A DNA stretch of 64,000 bases from Nocardioides speluncae (GCF_003121585.1 NZ_QEOO01000036.1:1-64000), one strand, 5' to 3'. Counted from the stretch's first letter, positions 7,728 to 16,736 are shown. The notes: a model not told the origin generated them from the sequence alone. Numbers and translations: made by a program.

Positions 7728-9182
7728 ATGACCCTGACCGAAGCGCGCGCCGATGACCGGGCGCGCCCCAAACCGACCAAGTCCGGGTGGTTCCGGGCGT
7801 TCTGGCGCTGGCACTTCTACGCCAGCTTCGTGGTCGCTCCGATCCTGTTGATCCTGGCCACGACCGGCCTGATCTACCTGTTCCGGTTCGAGATCGAACC
7901 GCTCATGCACGGCGACCTGATGCGGGCCGAGCAGCCGGCCGACATCGATATCAAGCAGCCGTACGCCGCCCAGCTGGCCGCCGTCGAGCGCGCCTACCCC
8001 GACGCCAGCGTGGAGGCGATGACCGAGCCCGGGCAGTTCGGCGACAGCACCCGCTTCTCGATCGTCACCGCCGACGGCGAGCCGCGAGACGTCTACGTCA
8101 ACCCGTGGGGCGCCGAGGTCCTCGGCGACATCAACCCGGACGAGACGCTGTCCGGCTACGCGATCCGGATCCACGGCGAGCTGATGGCCGGCACGTGGGG
8201 CGACCGCGTGATCGAGCTCGGCGCCTGCTGGGCGATCGTGATGGCACTGACCGGCTACTACCTGTTCTTCAAGGGCCGCGCCGCCCGGCTCCGGCGCAGC
8301 GCGGCGCGCGCTGCCGGCGCGGCGCTCACCAAGTGGCACGCGTGGGTCGGCGCCGTGATCGGCGTCGGGCTGCTCGGCCTGCTGGTCACCGGGCTGCCAT
8401 GGACCGGGTTCTGGGGCGAGAAGGCGCAGAGCATCGCGACCGACAACGGCCAGTCCTTCTGGAGCGTCGATCCCGGCGCGGCTTCGGACCCGACCTCGAC
8501 CCTCGACGAGTCGCTGCCGCACAGCCACGCCCACGAGGTGCCGTGGGCGCAGGGCGGCATCGAGGTCCCGGAGTCGCAGGGTGACGCGGGCAAGCACGGC
8601 AACAACGTCGCCAACGTCGACACCGCGATCGAGGTAGCCGAGGGCGAGGGGCTGCGGCACCCGATGACGGTCACCATCCCGGGCGGCACCGGCGCCGGGC
8701 ACGGTGGGCACGGCGGCGGTAGCGGCGACGGCGTGTACTCCGTGATCGGCTACGCCTTCGACGCGCCGTCCGAGGAGAAGACCGTGCACGTCGACCAGTA
8801 CGGCGGCCAGACGGTTGCGACGTACGGCTTCGACGACTACCCGATGCTTGCGAAGGTGGTCTCCCAGGGCATCGGTCTGCATGAGGGCCGGTCGTTCGGG
8901 CTGTGGTCGTTCTGGGGCGCGGCGCTGATGTGCCTGGCGGTCATCTTCGCCTGTGTCAGCGGCCCGCTGATGTGGTGGAAGCGCCGGCCCTCCGGCTCAC
9001 CGTCGGTCGGTGCCCCGCGCGGCCGGCTGCCGCTGCGCGCCTCGCCGGTGCTCCTGGTCGGCCTGGTCGCGCTGGGCCTCTTCCTGCCGCTGTTCGGGCT
9101 GTCGCTGCTGCTGGTGCTGGCCTTCGACCAGCTCGTGCTGCGCCGGGTTCCGGCGCTCGGGGAGTGGTTCAACGTCAGCTGA
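7728..9182 (+). CDS. PepSY-associated TM-helix domain membrane protein
   Basis: 484 aa. The N-terminus has GWFRAFWRWHFYASFVVAPILLIL, typical of the PepSY_TM (PiuB-like) family. After it come an external PepSY-like region (residues about 70-140, with DVYVNPWGAEVLGDI), a second membrane segment (LGACWAIVMALTGYYLFF), a third (WVGAVIGVGLLGLLVTG), a large external loop and two more near the C-terminus (LMCLAVIFACVSGPLMWW and VLLVGLVALGLFLPLFGLSLLLVLAF). The external loop is His-rich (LPHSHAHEV, GAGHGGHGGG). Family members are linked to iron, heme or copper uptake and reduction; the His-rich loop fits metal binding. A GAGGAG Shine-Dalgarno sequence precedes the ATG at 7728. It probably works with the membrane protein encoded just upstream. 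Confidence 0.88.
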   Translation: MTLTEARADDRARPKPTKSGWFRAFWRWHFYASFVVAPILLILATTGLIYLFRFEIEPLMHGDLMRAEQPADIDIKQPYAAQLAAVERAYPDASVEAMTEPGQFGDSTRFSIVTADGEPRDVYVNPWGAEVLGDINPDETLSGYAIRIHGELMAGTWGDRVIELGACWAIVMALTGYYLFFKGRAARLRRSAARAAGAALTKWHAWVGAVIGVGLLGLLVTGLPWTGFWGEKAQSIATDNGQSFWSVDPGAASDPTSTLDESLPHSHAHEVPWAQGGIEVPESQGDAGKHGNNVANVDTAIEVAEGEGLRHPMTVTIPGGTGAGHGGHGGGSGDGVYSVIGYAFDAPSEEKTVHVDQYGGQTVATYGFDDYPMLAKVVSQGIGLHEGRSFGLWSFWGAALMCLAVIFACVSGPLMWWKRRPSGSPSVGAPRGRLPLRASPVLLVGLVALGLFLPLFGLSLLLVLAFDQLVLRRVPALGEWFNVS

Positions 9183-9190
9183 CGGTCGTT

Positions 9191-9226
9191 CGGCGCTCGA
9201 CCTAGCTAGCCGCTGGTCGAGCGCCG
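9191..9226. terminator. Bidirectional hairpin terminator between PepSY gene and lacI-type gene
   Basis: A perfect 12-bp inverted repeat (CGGCGCTCGACC at 9191-9202 and GGTCGAGCGCCG at 9215-9226) with a 12-base loop sits between two convergent genes. The right arm lies inside the last codons of the minus-strand regulator gene (stop at 9206-9208). The symmetry lets it serve both directions. Confidence 0.7.
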
Positions 9227-10240
9227 GACGACGAGCTCGGGTTCGAGTACGACGTGGCGCACTCGCGTGTCGGGCTCGTCGATGACCTCCAGCAGGATCT
9301 GCGCAGCCCGCCGGCCCAGTTCCTCGCGCGGCTGGCGGATCGACGAGAGCGGGATGGCCGCGGAGGCGGCGAAGTCGATGTCGTCGTACCCGATCAGTGC
9401 GACCTCGTCGGGCACGCTGACCTTGGCGAGGGTGAGCGCCTGGAGTACGCCGAGTGCCACCAGGTCGTTGGCCGCGAAGACGGCGTCCGGTCGCTCGTCG
9501 GCAGGCAGCTGCAGCAGGGTGTCCGCGGCCTGACGGCCGGCCCGGGCGTCCATCGCCTCGGTCTCGACGAAGCGGATCGTGGCATCGGCGTGCGACTCGA
9601 CGGCCTCGCGGGCCGCGGTCCAGCGGTCGCGCACCTGGGCGAGCGAGCCGGGGCCGCCGATGAAGACCAGCCGGCGCCGGCCGACGTCGAGCAGGTGCTC
9701 GGCGGCGAGCCGGCCGCCCATCCGGTCGTCGACGGAGACCGAGGAGAACTCCCGGGATCCGGTCTTGCGGTCGACCAGTACGACGGCGACGCCGCGGTCG
9801 CGCAGCTGGCGCAGGCGGGTGAGCACTCGGCCCACCGGGGTGATCAGCATGCCGTCGACGCGCTGCTCGCCGAAGAGGTCGAGGTGCGAGGCCTCGCGGC
9901 TGGGGTCCTGGGCCGAGTTGGCCAGGATCAGTGGCCGCCGCTGCTCGGCCAGCTCGGTCTCGACGCTGTGGGCGACATCGGTGAAGAACGGGTTGGCGAC
10001 GTCGAGGACGACCATCGCGATCGCCCGGTTGCGGCCGGCCCGGAGCTGTCGGGCGGCGTCGTTGCGGACGAAGCCGAGCTCGTCGATGACCTGCAGGATC
10101 CGCGCCTTGGTGGCCGGCAGCACCTTCTCCGGACGGTTGAGCACGTTGGACACCGTGCCGACCGACACGTTGGCGGCCGCTGCCACGTCGGTCACCGACA
10201 CGCGCCGCCCGTTGCGTGCATCGGGGTCATGCCGGGGCAT
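9206..10240 (-). CDS. LacI-family transcriptional regulator of the rhamnose genes
   Basis: 344 aa from the ATG at 10240, preceded by AGGAG; an upstream in-frame ATG would add 34 residues encoded by the operator region and is unlikely. The N-terminal helix-turn-helix VSVTDVAAAANVSVGTVSN is followed by the hinge helix NRPEKVLPATKARIL. The sugar-binding core has typical LacI/GalR landmarks (AMVVLDVANPFF, VDRKTG, VFAANDLVALGV, ALIGYDDIDFA). The gene is divergent from the rhamnose transport and catabolism operon, and palindromes suited to a LacI dimer flank the operon promoter and precede the rhamnosidase gene. It is therefore most likely the rhamnose-responsive repressor. The effector (rhamnose or rhamnulose) is inferred. 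Confidence 0.92.
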   Translation of the reverse strand: MPRHDPDARNGRRVSVTDVAAAANVSVGTVSNVLNRPEKVLPATKARILQVIDELGFVRNDAARQLRAGRNRAIAMVVLDVANPFFTDVAHSVETELAEQRRPLILANSAQDPSREASHLDLFGEQRVDGMLITPVGRVLTRLRQLRDRGVAVVLVDRKTGSREFSSVSVDDRMGGRLAAEHLLDVGRRRLVFIGGPGSLAQVRDRWTAAREAVESHADATIRFVETEAMDARAGRQAADTLLQLPADERPDAVFAANDLVALGVLQALTLAKVSVPDEVALIGYDDIDFAASAAIPLSSIRQPREELGRRAAQILLEVIDEPDTRVRHVVLEPELVVRRSTSG

Positions 10241-10308
10241 CGCTGACTCCTGCCTGCCTCTTGGTCGGTTCCGGCTCACTGTATCCCCAAGGTCGGCCCC
10301 GATCGGGG

Positions 10309-10332
10309 ACTCGTTGAAATGTTTCAACGAGT
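10309..10332. promoter_or_regulatory. Operator 1: LacI-type palindrome between regulator and rha operon
   Basis: Perfect 11-bp arms, ACTCGTTGAAA (10309-10319) and TTTCAACGAGT (10322-10332), flank a TG centre. It lies 69 bases upstream of the regulator start and 13 bases upstream of the -35-like box of the operon, so it could serve autoregulation and upstream repression. The core TGAAA-nn-TTTCA recurs at 10381 and 23278. Confidence 0.75.
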
Positions 10333-10345
10333 TGGCTCTCAAGCC

Positions 10346-10375
10346 TTGACCCGTGTGGCGGGCGTCACCTAACGT
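10346..10375 (+). promoter_or_regulatory. Candidate promoter of the rhamnose operon
   Basis: A TTGACC -35-like box at 10346-10351 and a TAACGT -10-like box at 10370-10375 are separated by 18 bases. The next palindromic operator begins six bases after the -10 box, covering the predicted transcription start, as expected for a repressible promoter. Confidence 0.5.
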
Positions 10376-10380
10376 GGCAC

Positions 10381-10402
10381 GCGATTGAAACCTTTCAATC
10401 GC
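10381..10402. promoter_or_regulatory. Operator 2: LacI-type palindrome over the rha transcription start
   Basis: Perfect 10-bp arms GCGATTGAAA (10381-10390) and TTTCAATCGC (10393-10402) flank a CC centre. The site sits between the -10-like box and the AGGAG/ATG of the first operon gene (10423), an ideal location for repression by blocking RNA polymerase. Confidence 0.78.
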
Positions 10403-10422
10403 AATCGTCGACAGGAGCAGCG

Positions 10423-11976
10423 ATGGCCGAGGCCGCCAGTGGGCACCCGCCGATCCTCGAGCTGAGCGAGGTCGCCAAGAGCTTCGGTCCGGTCCTCGCG
10501 CTACGGTCCGGCCGGCTCGAGGTCGGCCCCGGGTCGATCCACGCCCTAGTCGGCGAGAACGGCGCCGGCAAGTCGACGCTGGTCAAGGTCATCGCCGGCG
10601 TGTACCGACGCGACGGCGGCGGGTTCCGCTTCCGCGGCGCCGACGTCGACTTCGGCTCGACCGGAGAGTCCAAGAACGCCGGCATCGCGGTGATCTACCA
10701 GGAGCCGACACTCTTCCCGGACCTCTCGGTCACCGAGAACATCTTCATGGGCCGACAGCCGACCAGGTCGGGCCGCCGGATCGACTACCCGGCGATGTAC
10801 GCCGAGGCAGAGCGGATCTTCGGACGGCTCGGGGTCGCGATCGACCCGCGGCGGATCGCCGACGGCCTCTCGATCGCCGACCAGCAGATCATCGAGATCG
10901 CCAAGGCGATCTCGCTCGACGCGACCCTGCTGGTGATGGACGAGCCGACCGCCGCACTGAGCAGCGTCGAGGCCGAGCGGCTCTTCACGATCGCCCGCGC
11001 GCTGCGCGACGAGGGCCGGGCGGTGGTCTTCATCTCGCACCGGCTCGAGGAGGTCTTCGGCCTCTGCGACACCGTGACCGTGATGCGCGACGGCGCTTAC
11101 GTCGGAACCCGAGCGATCGCCGAGACCAGTACCGACGAGGTCGTCTCGCTGATGGTGGGTCGCGAGGTGGCCGACCTGTTCCCGAAGGCGGAAGCGGCGA
11201 TCGGTGACGTCGTACTCGAGGTCGACGGTCTGACGGCCGCAGGCGAGTTCCACGACATCGGCCTCACCGTCCGGGCCGGCGAGATCGTCGGGCTGGCCGG
11301 ACTGGTCGGAGCCGGCCGCAGCGAGATCGCCCGCGCGGTCTTCGGCGTCGATGGGTACGACGCCGGCTCGGTGAGGATGAACGGTGTACCGGTACCGCCC
11401 CGCAGCCCACGCGCCTCGATCCGGGCGGGAATGGCACTGGTCCCCGAGGACCGTCGTCAGCAGGGGCTGGTCATCGACCAGTCGGTCGCGCGGAACGTCT
11501 CTGCCGCGATCCGCGGGCGGCTCACCACGCTCGGCCTGCTCCTTGGCCGCGCGGAGAACAGGGTGGCCGCGCCGTGGGCAGGCCGGCTCGAGGTCAAGAC
11601 CAGTGCGCTGGACATGGACGCCAGCACGATGAGCGGCGGCAACCAGCAGAAGGTCGCGATCGCCAAGTGGCTGGCCACCGAGCCGAAGCTGCTGATCATT
11701 GACGAGCCCACCCGTGGCATCGACGTCGGCACCAAGAGCGAGGTCCACCGGCTGCTCTCCGACCTGGCCGGCCGGGGGATGGCGGTGCTGATGATCAGCT
11801 CCGAGCTGCAGGAGGTGCTCGGCATGGCCGACCGCGTGTACGTCGTCTGCGAGGGGCGGATCACCGCCGAGCTCGGCCGCGACGAAGCCACCCCGGATGC
11901 CGTGATGCACGCCGCCACCCACGTCGGCGGCCATCTCGCCGGAGCCACCCACGCCGACGAGAAGGTGCTCGCATGA
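10423..11976 (+). CDS. rhaT: Rhamnose-type sugar ABC transporter ATP-binding protein
   Basis: 517 aa, a double-cassette CUT2 (RbsA/RhaT-like) ATPase energising sugar import. The first cassette has Walker A GENGAGKST (44-52), Walker B TLLVMDEPTAAL and an LSIADQQ signature. The second has a degenerate Walker A (GLVGAGRSE, no Lys), which is normal for this family, with signature MSGGNQQK and LLIIDEPTRGID. An AGGAG ribosome site precedes the ATG. It is the first gene of the operon, and its last bases overlap the next gene by ATGA, implying coupled translation. The rhamnose specificity comes from the downstream catabolic genes. Confidence 0.93.
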   Translation: MAEAASGHPPILELSEVAKSFGPVLALRSGRLEVGPGSIHALVGENGAGKSTLVKVIAGVYRRDGGGFRFRGADVDFGSTGESKNAGIAVIYQEPTLFPDLSVTENIFMGRQPTRSGRRIDYPAMYAEAERIFGRLGVAIDPRRIADGLSIADQQIIEIAKAISLDATLLVMDEPTAALSSVEAERLFTIARALRDEGRAVVFISHRLEEVFGLCDTVTVMRDGAYVGTRAIAETSTDEVVSLMVGREVADLFPKAEAAIGDVVLEVDGLTAAGEFHDIGLTVRAGEIVGLAGLVGAGRSEIARAVFGVDGYDAGSVRMNGVPVPPRSPRASIRAGMALVPEDRRQQGLVIDQSVARNVSAAIRGRLTTLGLLLGRAENRVAAPWAGRLEVKTSALDMDASTMSGGNQQKVAIAKWLATEPKLLIIDEPTRGIDVGTKSEVHRLLSDLAGRGMAVLMISSELQEVLGMADRVYVVCEGRITAELGRDEATPDAVMHAATHVGGHLAGATHADEKVLA

Positions 11977-13016
11977 CCGACCTGCTGGTCCGCCCGACGA
12001 GTGAGTCCGCGAGGCAGCGGCTCGTGAAAGGCGCGCTGCGCTCCCGCGAGATCGCGGTCTTCGTGATCCTGGTCGCGCTGATCGCGGTGGCGACCGTGCG
12101 CAGCCCGAACTTCCTCGTCGGCAGCGACGGCTGGCGCGACCTGCTGGTCACGCCGTCGATCCTGCTGCTGCTCGCCATCGGCCAGACGGTCGTGATCATC
12201 ACCCGCAACGTCGACCTGTCGGTCGGCTCGACGGTCGGCCTGACCGCCTATCTGGTCGGCCGGCTCTTCGTCGACCAGCCCGGCATCCCGATCGTCGTGG
12301 TGGCGCTGATCGGGATGCTGTTCGGGGCGGCGCTCGGCCTGGTCAACGGCGTACTCGTCGCGTTCGGCCGGGTGCCGGCGCTGGTGGTGACGCTCGGCAC
12401 GATGTACATCTACCGCGGCGTCTTCCTCGAGTGGGCAGGCAGCGACCGGATCAACGCGGGCGACATGCCCTCGGGCTTCCTCCGGCTCGGCACCGAGCAG
12501 TTCCTGACCATCCCGGTGCTGACGCTGGTCGCGCTGGTGATGCTGGTGATCGTCGGCTACTGCCTGCGCTCACTGCGCTGGGGCCGCGAGCTCTACGCGA
12601 TCGGGTCCGACCCGGCCGCCGCCCGGCTCTACGGCCTGCCGGTGACCAGGCGGGTGCTGGGCGCGTTCGTGATCTGCGGGGCGCTCGCCGGCCTCGCCGG
12701 CGTCTTCTACGCCGCCCGCTACGGCACCGTCAGCTCCGGCGCCGGCCGCAACCTTGAGCTCGAGGCGGTCGCGGCCGCGGTGATCGGCGGGGTCGCGATC
12801 TTCGGTGGCAGCGGCACCGTCTGGGGCGCCGCGATCGGCGCCTTCCTGCTCGTCACCATCGACCGGGTGCTGCCGATCCTCGGCATCCCGGACTTCTGGC
12901 AGCGCGCGGTCGTCGGTGGCCTGATCATCGGCGCGGTCGCGCTCGACCGGGTCCTCTCGCTGAGACGGGAACGACAGCTGCGACAAGCACGCGACGACGC
13001 GAGGAGCGGCTCATGA
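11973..13016 (+). CDS. rhaP: Sugar ABC transporter permease (rhamnose)
   Basis: 347 aa CUT2-family (RbsC-like) inner membrane permease. It has many hydrophobic segments, NVDLSVGSTVGLTAYLVG near residues 75-90 (the conserved DLSVG motif) and the conserved late region VAAAVIGGVAIFGGSGTVWGAAIGAF. Its start overlaps the ATPase stop by four bases, and its own stop overlaps the next permease the same way. RhaP and RhaQ are expected to form the heterodimeric channel. Confidence 0.92.
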   Translation: MTDLLVRPTSESARQRLVKGALRSREIAVFVILVALIAVATVRSPNFLVGSDGWRDLLVTPSILLLLAIGQTVVIITRNVDLSVGSTVGLTAYLVGRLFVDQPGIPIVVVALIGMLFGAALGLVNGVLVAFGRVPALVVTLGTMYIYRGVFLEWAGSDRINAGDMPSGFLRLGTEQFLTIPVLTLVALVMLVIVGYCLRSLRWGRELYAIGSDPAAARLYGLPVTRRVLGAFVICGALAGLAGVFYAARYGTVSSGAGRNLELEAVAAAVIGGVAIFGGSGTVWGAAIGAFLLVTIDRVLPILGIPDFWQRAVVGGLIIGAVALDRVLSLRRERQLRQARDDARSGS

Positions 13017-14125
13017 GCACGAGCACCGTCGGACATGCCGTCGACGAGCGCACCTACGCGGCGTACTCCCGTCCGCTGTGGTGGCGGGTGGTGATGACCC
13101 GCGAGTTCGCGATGATCGTCCTCCTCGGGGTCGTCTACCTCTGGGCGACCGGCAACGTCGCCAGCTTCGACGGTCCGCTCGCCCTGTACTACCTGTTCCT
13201 CGACATCGCACCGATCCTGATGATCGCGCTGCCGATGACGCTGATCATCATCACCGGCGAGATCGATCTGTCGGTGGCCAGCACGATGGGCCTGTCGAGC
13301 GTGCTGGTCGGCATCTTCCACGCCGACCTCGGCCTCTCGATCCCGGCGGCAGCGGTCTGCGCGCTGGCCATCGGTACCGCCTGCGGAGCGCTCAACGGCG
13401 TCCTGGTCGGGTACGTCGGGCTCCCGTCGCTCGCGGTCACCATCGGCAGCCTGGCGCTGTTCCGCGGCATCGCGGGCGGCCTGCTGGGCACCGAGGCGAT
13501 CACCGACTACCCGGAGCAATGGACGGACCTGGCCAAGGAGCGGCTGTTCGGCCCCGTCGAGGGCGGCTACTCGGGCGGCTGGCTGGGTCCGGTCACCGAG
13601 CCGGCGAGCTACCCGCTGGTGCTGGTCCCGATCGTGGTGCTGGCCGTGGTCTTCGGCGTGCTCCTGCACGCCACGAGCTTCGGCCGCGGCATCTACGAGA
13701 TCGGCCTCAACGAGCAGGCCGCGAAGTTCTCCGGCGTCGACGTGGCCCGCACCAAGCTGCTGCTGTTCGCGATAGCCGGCGCGGTGTCGGCGTTCGCCGG
13801 CGTCTACTACACGCTGCGCTTCGGCAGCGCGCGCGGCGACAACGCCGAGTTCCTGGAGCTCCAGGTGATCGCCGCGGTACTGCTCGGCGGAGTGTCGATC
13901 TTCGGCGGCCGCGGCGCGCTGCCCGGCGTACTGGCCGGCGTGCTCCTGATCGGGATCGTCTCCAGCGCCCTGCGCCTGGAGGACGTGTCCAGCAACGTCA
14001 TCAACATCGTGATCGGAGTGCTGCTTGTGCTCTCCGTGATCTCCACCAGCTTGCTCGCCTGGATCTCGGGTCTCCGGGTGGCGAGGACCAAGTCCGATCA
14101 CCCAACGAAAGGTAATCAACGATGA
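13013..14125 (+). CDS. rhaQ: Sugar ABC transporter permease (rhamnose), second subunit
   Basis: 370 aa, the second CUT2-type permease. It has TGEIDLSVASTMGLSSVLVG (near residue 82) and LELQVIAAVLLGGVSIFGGRG near the C-terminal third, both hallmarks of the RbsC-like family, and about eight to ten membrane segments. It partners the preceding permease; starts and stops overlap by ATGA on both sides. Paralogy with the preceding gene is evident in motifs but the sequences differ widely, as in other RhaPQ pairs. Confidence 0.92.
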   Translation: MSTSTVGHAVDERTYAAYSRPLWWRVVMTREFAMIVLLGVVYLWATGNVASFDGPLALYYLFLDIAPILMIALPMTLIIITGEIDLSVASTMGLSSVLVGIFHADLGLSIPAAAVCALAIGTACGALNGVLVGYVGLPSLAVTIGSLALFRGIAGGLLGTEAITDYPEQWTDLAKERLFGPVEGGYSGGWLGPVTEPASYPLVLVPIVVLAVVFGVLLHATSFGRGIYEIGLNEQAAKFSGVDVARTKLLLFAIAGAVSAFAGVYYTLRFGSARGDNAEFLELQVIAAVLLGGVSIFGGRGALPGVLAGVLLIGIVSSALRLEDVSSNVINIVIGVLLVLSVISTSLLAWISGLRVARTKSDHPTKGNQR

Positions 14126-15147
14126 AGTTCCAGAGCCGGCGGGTCGCCGTACTGACGGCGGTCACGCTCCTAGCAGGTATGGGACTCACCGCGTGCGGGG
14201 GAGACGACGACGGCGGGTCCGGCGGCGGCGGGGGCAGCGCCGAGATCACGCTGCTGCCGAAGAACCTCGGCAACCCGTACTTCGACGCCAGCCGCACCGG
14301 CGCGGAGAAGGCGGCCGGTGAGTTCGACGGTGAGGTGACCGAGGTCGGACCCGACCAGGCCGCGCCCGACGCCCAGGTGTCTTACATCAACACCGCCGCG
14401 CAGCAGGGCGTCGGTGCGCTGGTCGTCTCGGCCAACGACCCTACCGCGATCTGCGACGCCCTCAACGAGGCCCGCGACGCCGGCGTCAAGGTGGTCACCT
14501 TCGACTCCGACACCGACCCGGAGTGCCGCGACGTCTTCGTCAACCAGGCCGACGCCCAGGGCATCGCCAAGGCGCAGGTCGACCTGATCGCCGAGCAGAT
14601 CGGCGACAAGGGCAAGGTCGCGATCCTCAGTGCCGCCGCCAACGCGACCAACCAGAACGCCTGGATCAAGCTGATGGAGGAGGAGATCGCGGCCAACCAC
14701 CCGAACATCGAGCTCGTCGACACCGTGTACGGCGACGACGACGACCAGAAGTCCTTCGACGAGACCGCCGCGCTGCTGTCTCGCTACTCCGACCTCGCGG
14801 GCATCATCTCGCCGACCACCGTCGGCATCGCGGCCGCGGCGCGCTACCTGTCGACCTCGGAGCAGAAGGGCAAGGTCGCCCTCACGGGCCTCGGTACACC
14901 GGACCAGATGCGCGCCTACATCAAGGACGGCACCGTCACCTCGTTCGCGCTGTGGAACCCCGAGGACCTCGGCTACCTCGCGGCGTACACGGCCGAGGCG
15001 CTGATCAACGACGACATCACCGGCGAGGAGGGCGACACCTTCGAGGCAGGCGAGCTCGGTGAGTACACCGTGGGCGCCGACGGCGGCGTCCTGCTCGGCG
15101 AGCCGTTCGTGTTCGACGAGACCAACATCGACGACTTCAACTTCTGA
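14122..15147 (+). CDS. rhaS: Rhamnose-binding lipoprotein of the ABC transporter
   Basis: 341 aa. The lipoprotein signal MKFQSRRVAVLTAVTLLAGM ends in the lipobox LTAC with Cys at 25, followed by a flexible Gly/Asp/Ser linker. The remainder is a periplasmic-binding-protein type 1 fold (ITLLPKNLGNPYFDASRTGAE, VVSANDPTAICDALNEA, FDSDTDPECRDVFVNQAD) characteristic of RhaS-like rhamnose binders. It would sit on the outer face of the membrane and deliver sugar to RhaPQ. Low Pro/high Asp and Glu in the C-terminal half is ordinary for this class. Confidence 0.93.
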   Translation: MKFQSRRVAVLTAVTLLAGMGLTACGGDDDGGSGGGGGSAEITLLPKNLGNPYFDASRTGAEKAAGEFDGEVTEVGPDQAAPDAQVSYINTAAQQGVGALVVSANDPTAICDALNEARDAGVKVVTFDSDTDPECRDVFVNQADAQGIAKAQVDLIAEQIGDKGKVAILSAAANATNQNAWIKLMEEEIAANHPNIELVDTVYGDDDDQKSFDETAALLSRYSDLAGIISPTTVGIAAAARYLSTSEQKGKVALTGLGTPDQMRAYIKDGTVTSFALWNPEDLGYLAAYTAEALINDDITGEEGDTFEAGELGEYTVGADGGVLLGEPFVFDETNIDDFNF

Positions 15148-15185
15148 GTCGTCTCCGCCCACAGGAACGAGAGGACCAGCCAGCC

Positions 15186-15551
15186 ATGCGCTACTGCTTC
15201 CAGCTGCAAGTGCGGCCGGACCGGATCGACGAGTACGTCGAGCGGCACCGCACCGTGTGGCCGGAGATGCTCCACGCACTCGCTGAGAGCGGGTGGCGCA
15301 ACTACTCCCTGTTCCTGCGGGCGGATGGGCTCCTGATCGGGTACGTCGAGGCCGACGACCTCGCCACCGCCCAGGCCGCGATGGACCGCACCGAGGTCAA
15401 CGCGCGCTGGCAGGCGGAGATGGGTGAGCTCTTCGTCGATCTCGACGTCCCGCCCGACCAGGGCTTCCTGCTCCTCGAGGAGGTCTTCCACCTGGAGGAC
15501 CAGCTCGACGTCGTGCCCACCGGCCAGACCAACGCATCAGAAGGCAGCTGA
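15186..15551 (+). CDS. rhaM: L-rhamnose mutarotase
   Basis: 121 aa, slightly longer than the classic 104-aa RhaM. It speeds interconversion of alpha and beta L-rhamnopyranose. Signature residues are visible: the N-terminal RYCFQLQVRPDRIDEYVERH (one catalytic His within ERHRTVWPEM) and NYSLFLRADGLLIGYVEA. The final 25 residues or so beyond the core are an extension. A GAGAGGA ribosome site lies 14 or more bases upstream of the ATG. It is located between the transporter and isomerase genes, the usual place. Confidence 0.92.
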   Translation: MRYCFQLQVRPDRIDEYVERHRTVWPEMLHALAESGWRNYSLFLRADGLLIGYVEADDLATAQAAMDRTEVNARWQAEMGELFVDLDVPPDQGFLLLEEVFHLEDQLDVVPTGQTNASEGS

Positions 15552-15557
15552 ACCACC

Positions 15558-16736
15558 ATGACGACATTCGCGCAGATCGCCCCGTTGCTCGAGGGACAGG
15601 CGATCGAGGTGCCCTCCTGGGCCTACGGCAACTCGGGTACCCGCTTCAAGGTCTTCGGTACGCCGGGCACGCCGCGGACGGTGGCGGAGAAGGTGGCCGA
15701 CGCCGCCACCGTCCACCGCCTCACCGGCCTCGCGCCGTCGGTGGCGCTGCACATCCCGTGGGACCTGGTCGACGACTTCGCGGCGCTGCGGCGCTACGCC
15801 GAGGACCTCGGCGTGGCGCTGGGCACCATCAACTCCAACACCTTCCAGGACGACGACTACAAGCTCGGGGCGCTCACCCACACCGACCCGAAGGTCCGGC
15901 AGAAGGCGGTCGACCACCACTACGAGTGCATCGAGGTGATGCACGCGACCGGCTCCCGCGACCTCAAGATCTGGCTTGCCGAGGGCAGCAACTACCCGGG
16001 CCAGGCGGATCTGCGCGGCCGTCAGGACCGGCTCGCGGAGGGCCTGCGCACGATCTACGACCGGCTCGACGGCGACCAGCGGCTGGTGCTGGAGTACAAG
16101 CTGTTCGAGCCGGCGTTCTACCACACCGACGTCCCCGACTGGGGTACGGCGTACGCCCACGTCGCGGCCCTGGGCGAGCGCGCGGTGGTCTGCCTGGACA
16201 CCGGCCACCACGCGCCCGGCACCAACATCGAGTTCATCGTCGCCCAGCTGCTGCGGCTGGGGAAGCTCGGCTCGTTCGACTTCAACAGCCGGTTCTACGC
16301 CGACGACGACCTCATCGTCGGGGCGGCCGACCCGTTCCAGCTGTTCCGCATCCTGTTCGAGGTGGTGCGCGGCGGCGGCTACGGCCCGGCCAACCCTGAT
16401 GGGCGCAGCGACGTCGCGTTCATGCTCGACCAGTGCCACAACGTGGAGCCGAAGGTTCCCGGGCAGATCCGCTCGGTGCTCAACGTCCAGGAGATGCTGG
16501 CCCGGGCGCTGCTGGTCGACCGCGACGCGCTCGCCGCGGCGCAGGAGAGCGGCGACGTCCTTGGCGCCAACGCGATCTTCATGGACGCCTTCTACACCGA
16601 CGTCCGCCCCGACCTCGCCGCCTGGCGGGCCGAGCGCGGGCTGCCGGCCGACCCGATCCGCGCGTACGCCGAGTCGGGCTACCAGGCGGAGATCGAGGCC
16701 GCCCGCGTCGGCGGCTCGCAGCTGTCCTGGACCTGA
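15558..16736 (+). CDS. rhaI: L-rhamnose isomerase (RhaI type)
   Basis: 392 aa, a TIM-barrel isomerase converting L-rhamnose to L-rhamnulose, of the Pseudomonas/Rhizobium-like RhaI type rather than the E. coli RhaA. Supporting segments are FEVPSWAYGNSGTRFKVF-like IEVPSWAYGNSGTRFKVF at residues 14-31, IKIWLAEGSNYPGQ-like LKIWLAEGSNYPGQ, LEYKLFEPAFYHTDVPDWG and VCLDTGHHAPGTNIE, which hold metal ligands (Glu, Asp, His). The late FMLDQCHNVEPKVPGQI also carries a conserved His/Asp cluster. It starts six bases after the rhaM stop. Confidence 0.94.
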   Translation: MTTFAQIAPLLEGQAIEVPSWAYGNSGTRFKVFGTPGTPRTVAEKVADAATVHRLTGLAPSVALHIPWDLVDDFAALRRYAEDLGVALGTINSNTFQDDDYKLGALTHTDPKVRQKAVDHHYECIEVMHATGSRDLKIWLAEGSNYPGQADLRGRQDRLAEGLRTIYDRLDGDQRLVLEYKLFEPAFYHTDVPDWGTAYAHVAALGERAVVCLDTGHHAPGTNIEFIVAQLLRLGKLGSFDFNSRFYADDDLIVGAADPFQLFRILFEVVRGGGYGPANPDGRSDVAFMLDQCHNVEPKVPGQIRSVLNVQEMLARALLVDRDALAAAQESGDVLGANAIFMDAFYTDVRPDLAAWRAERGLPADPIRAYAESGYQAEIEAARVGGSQLSWT

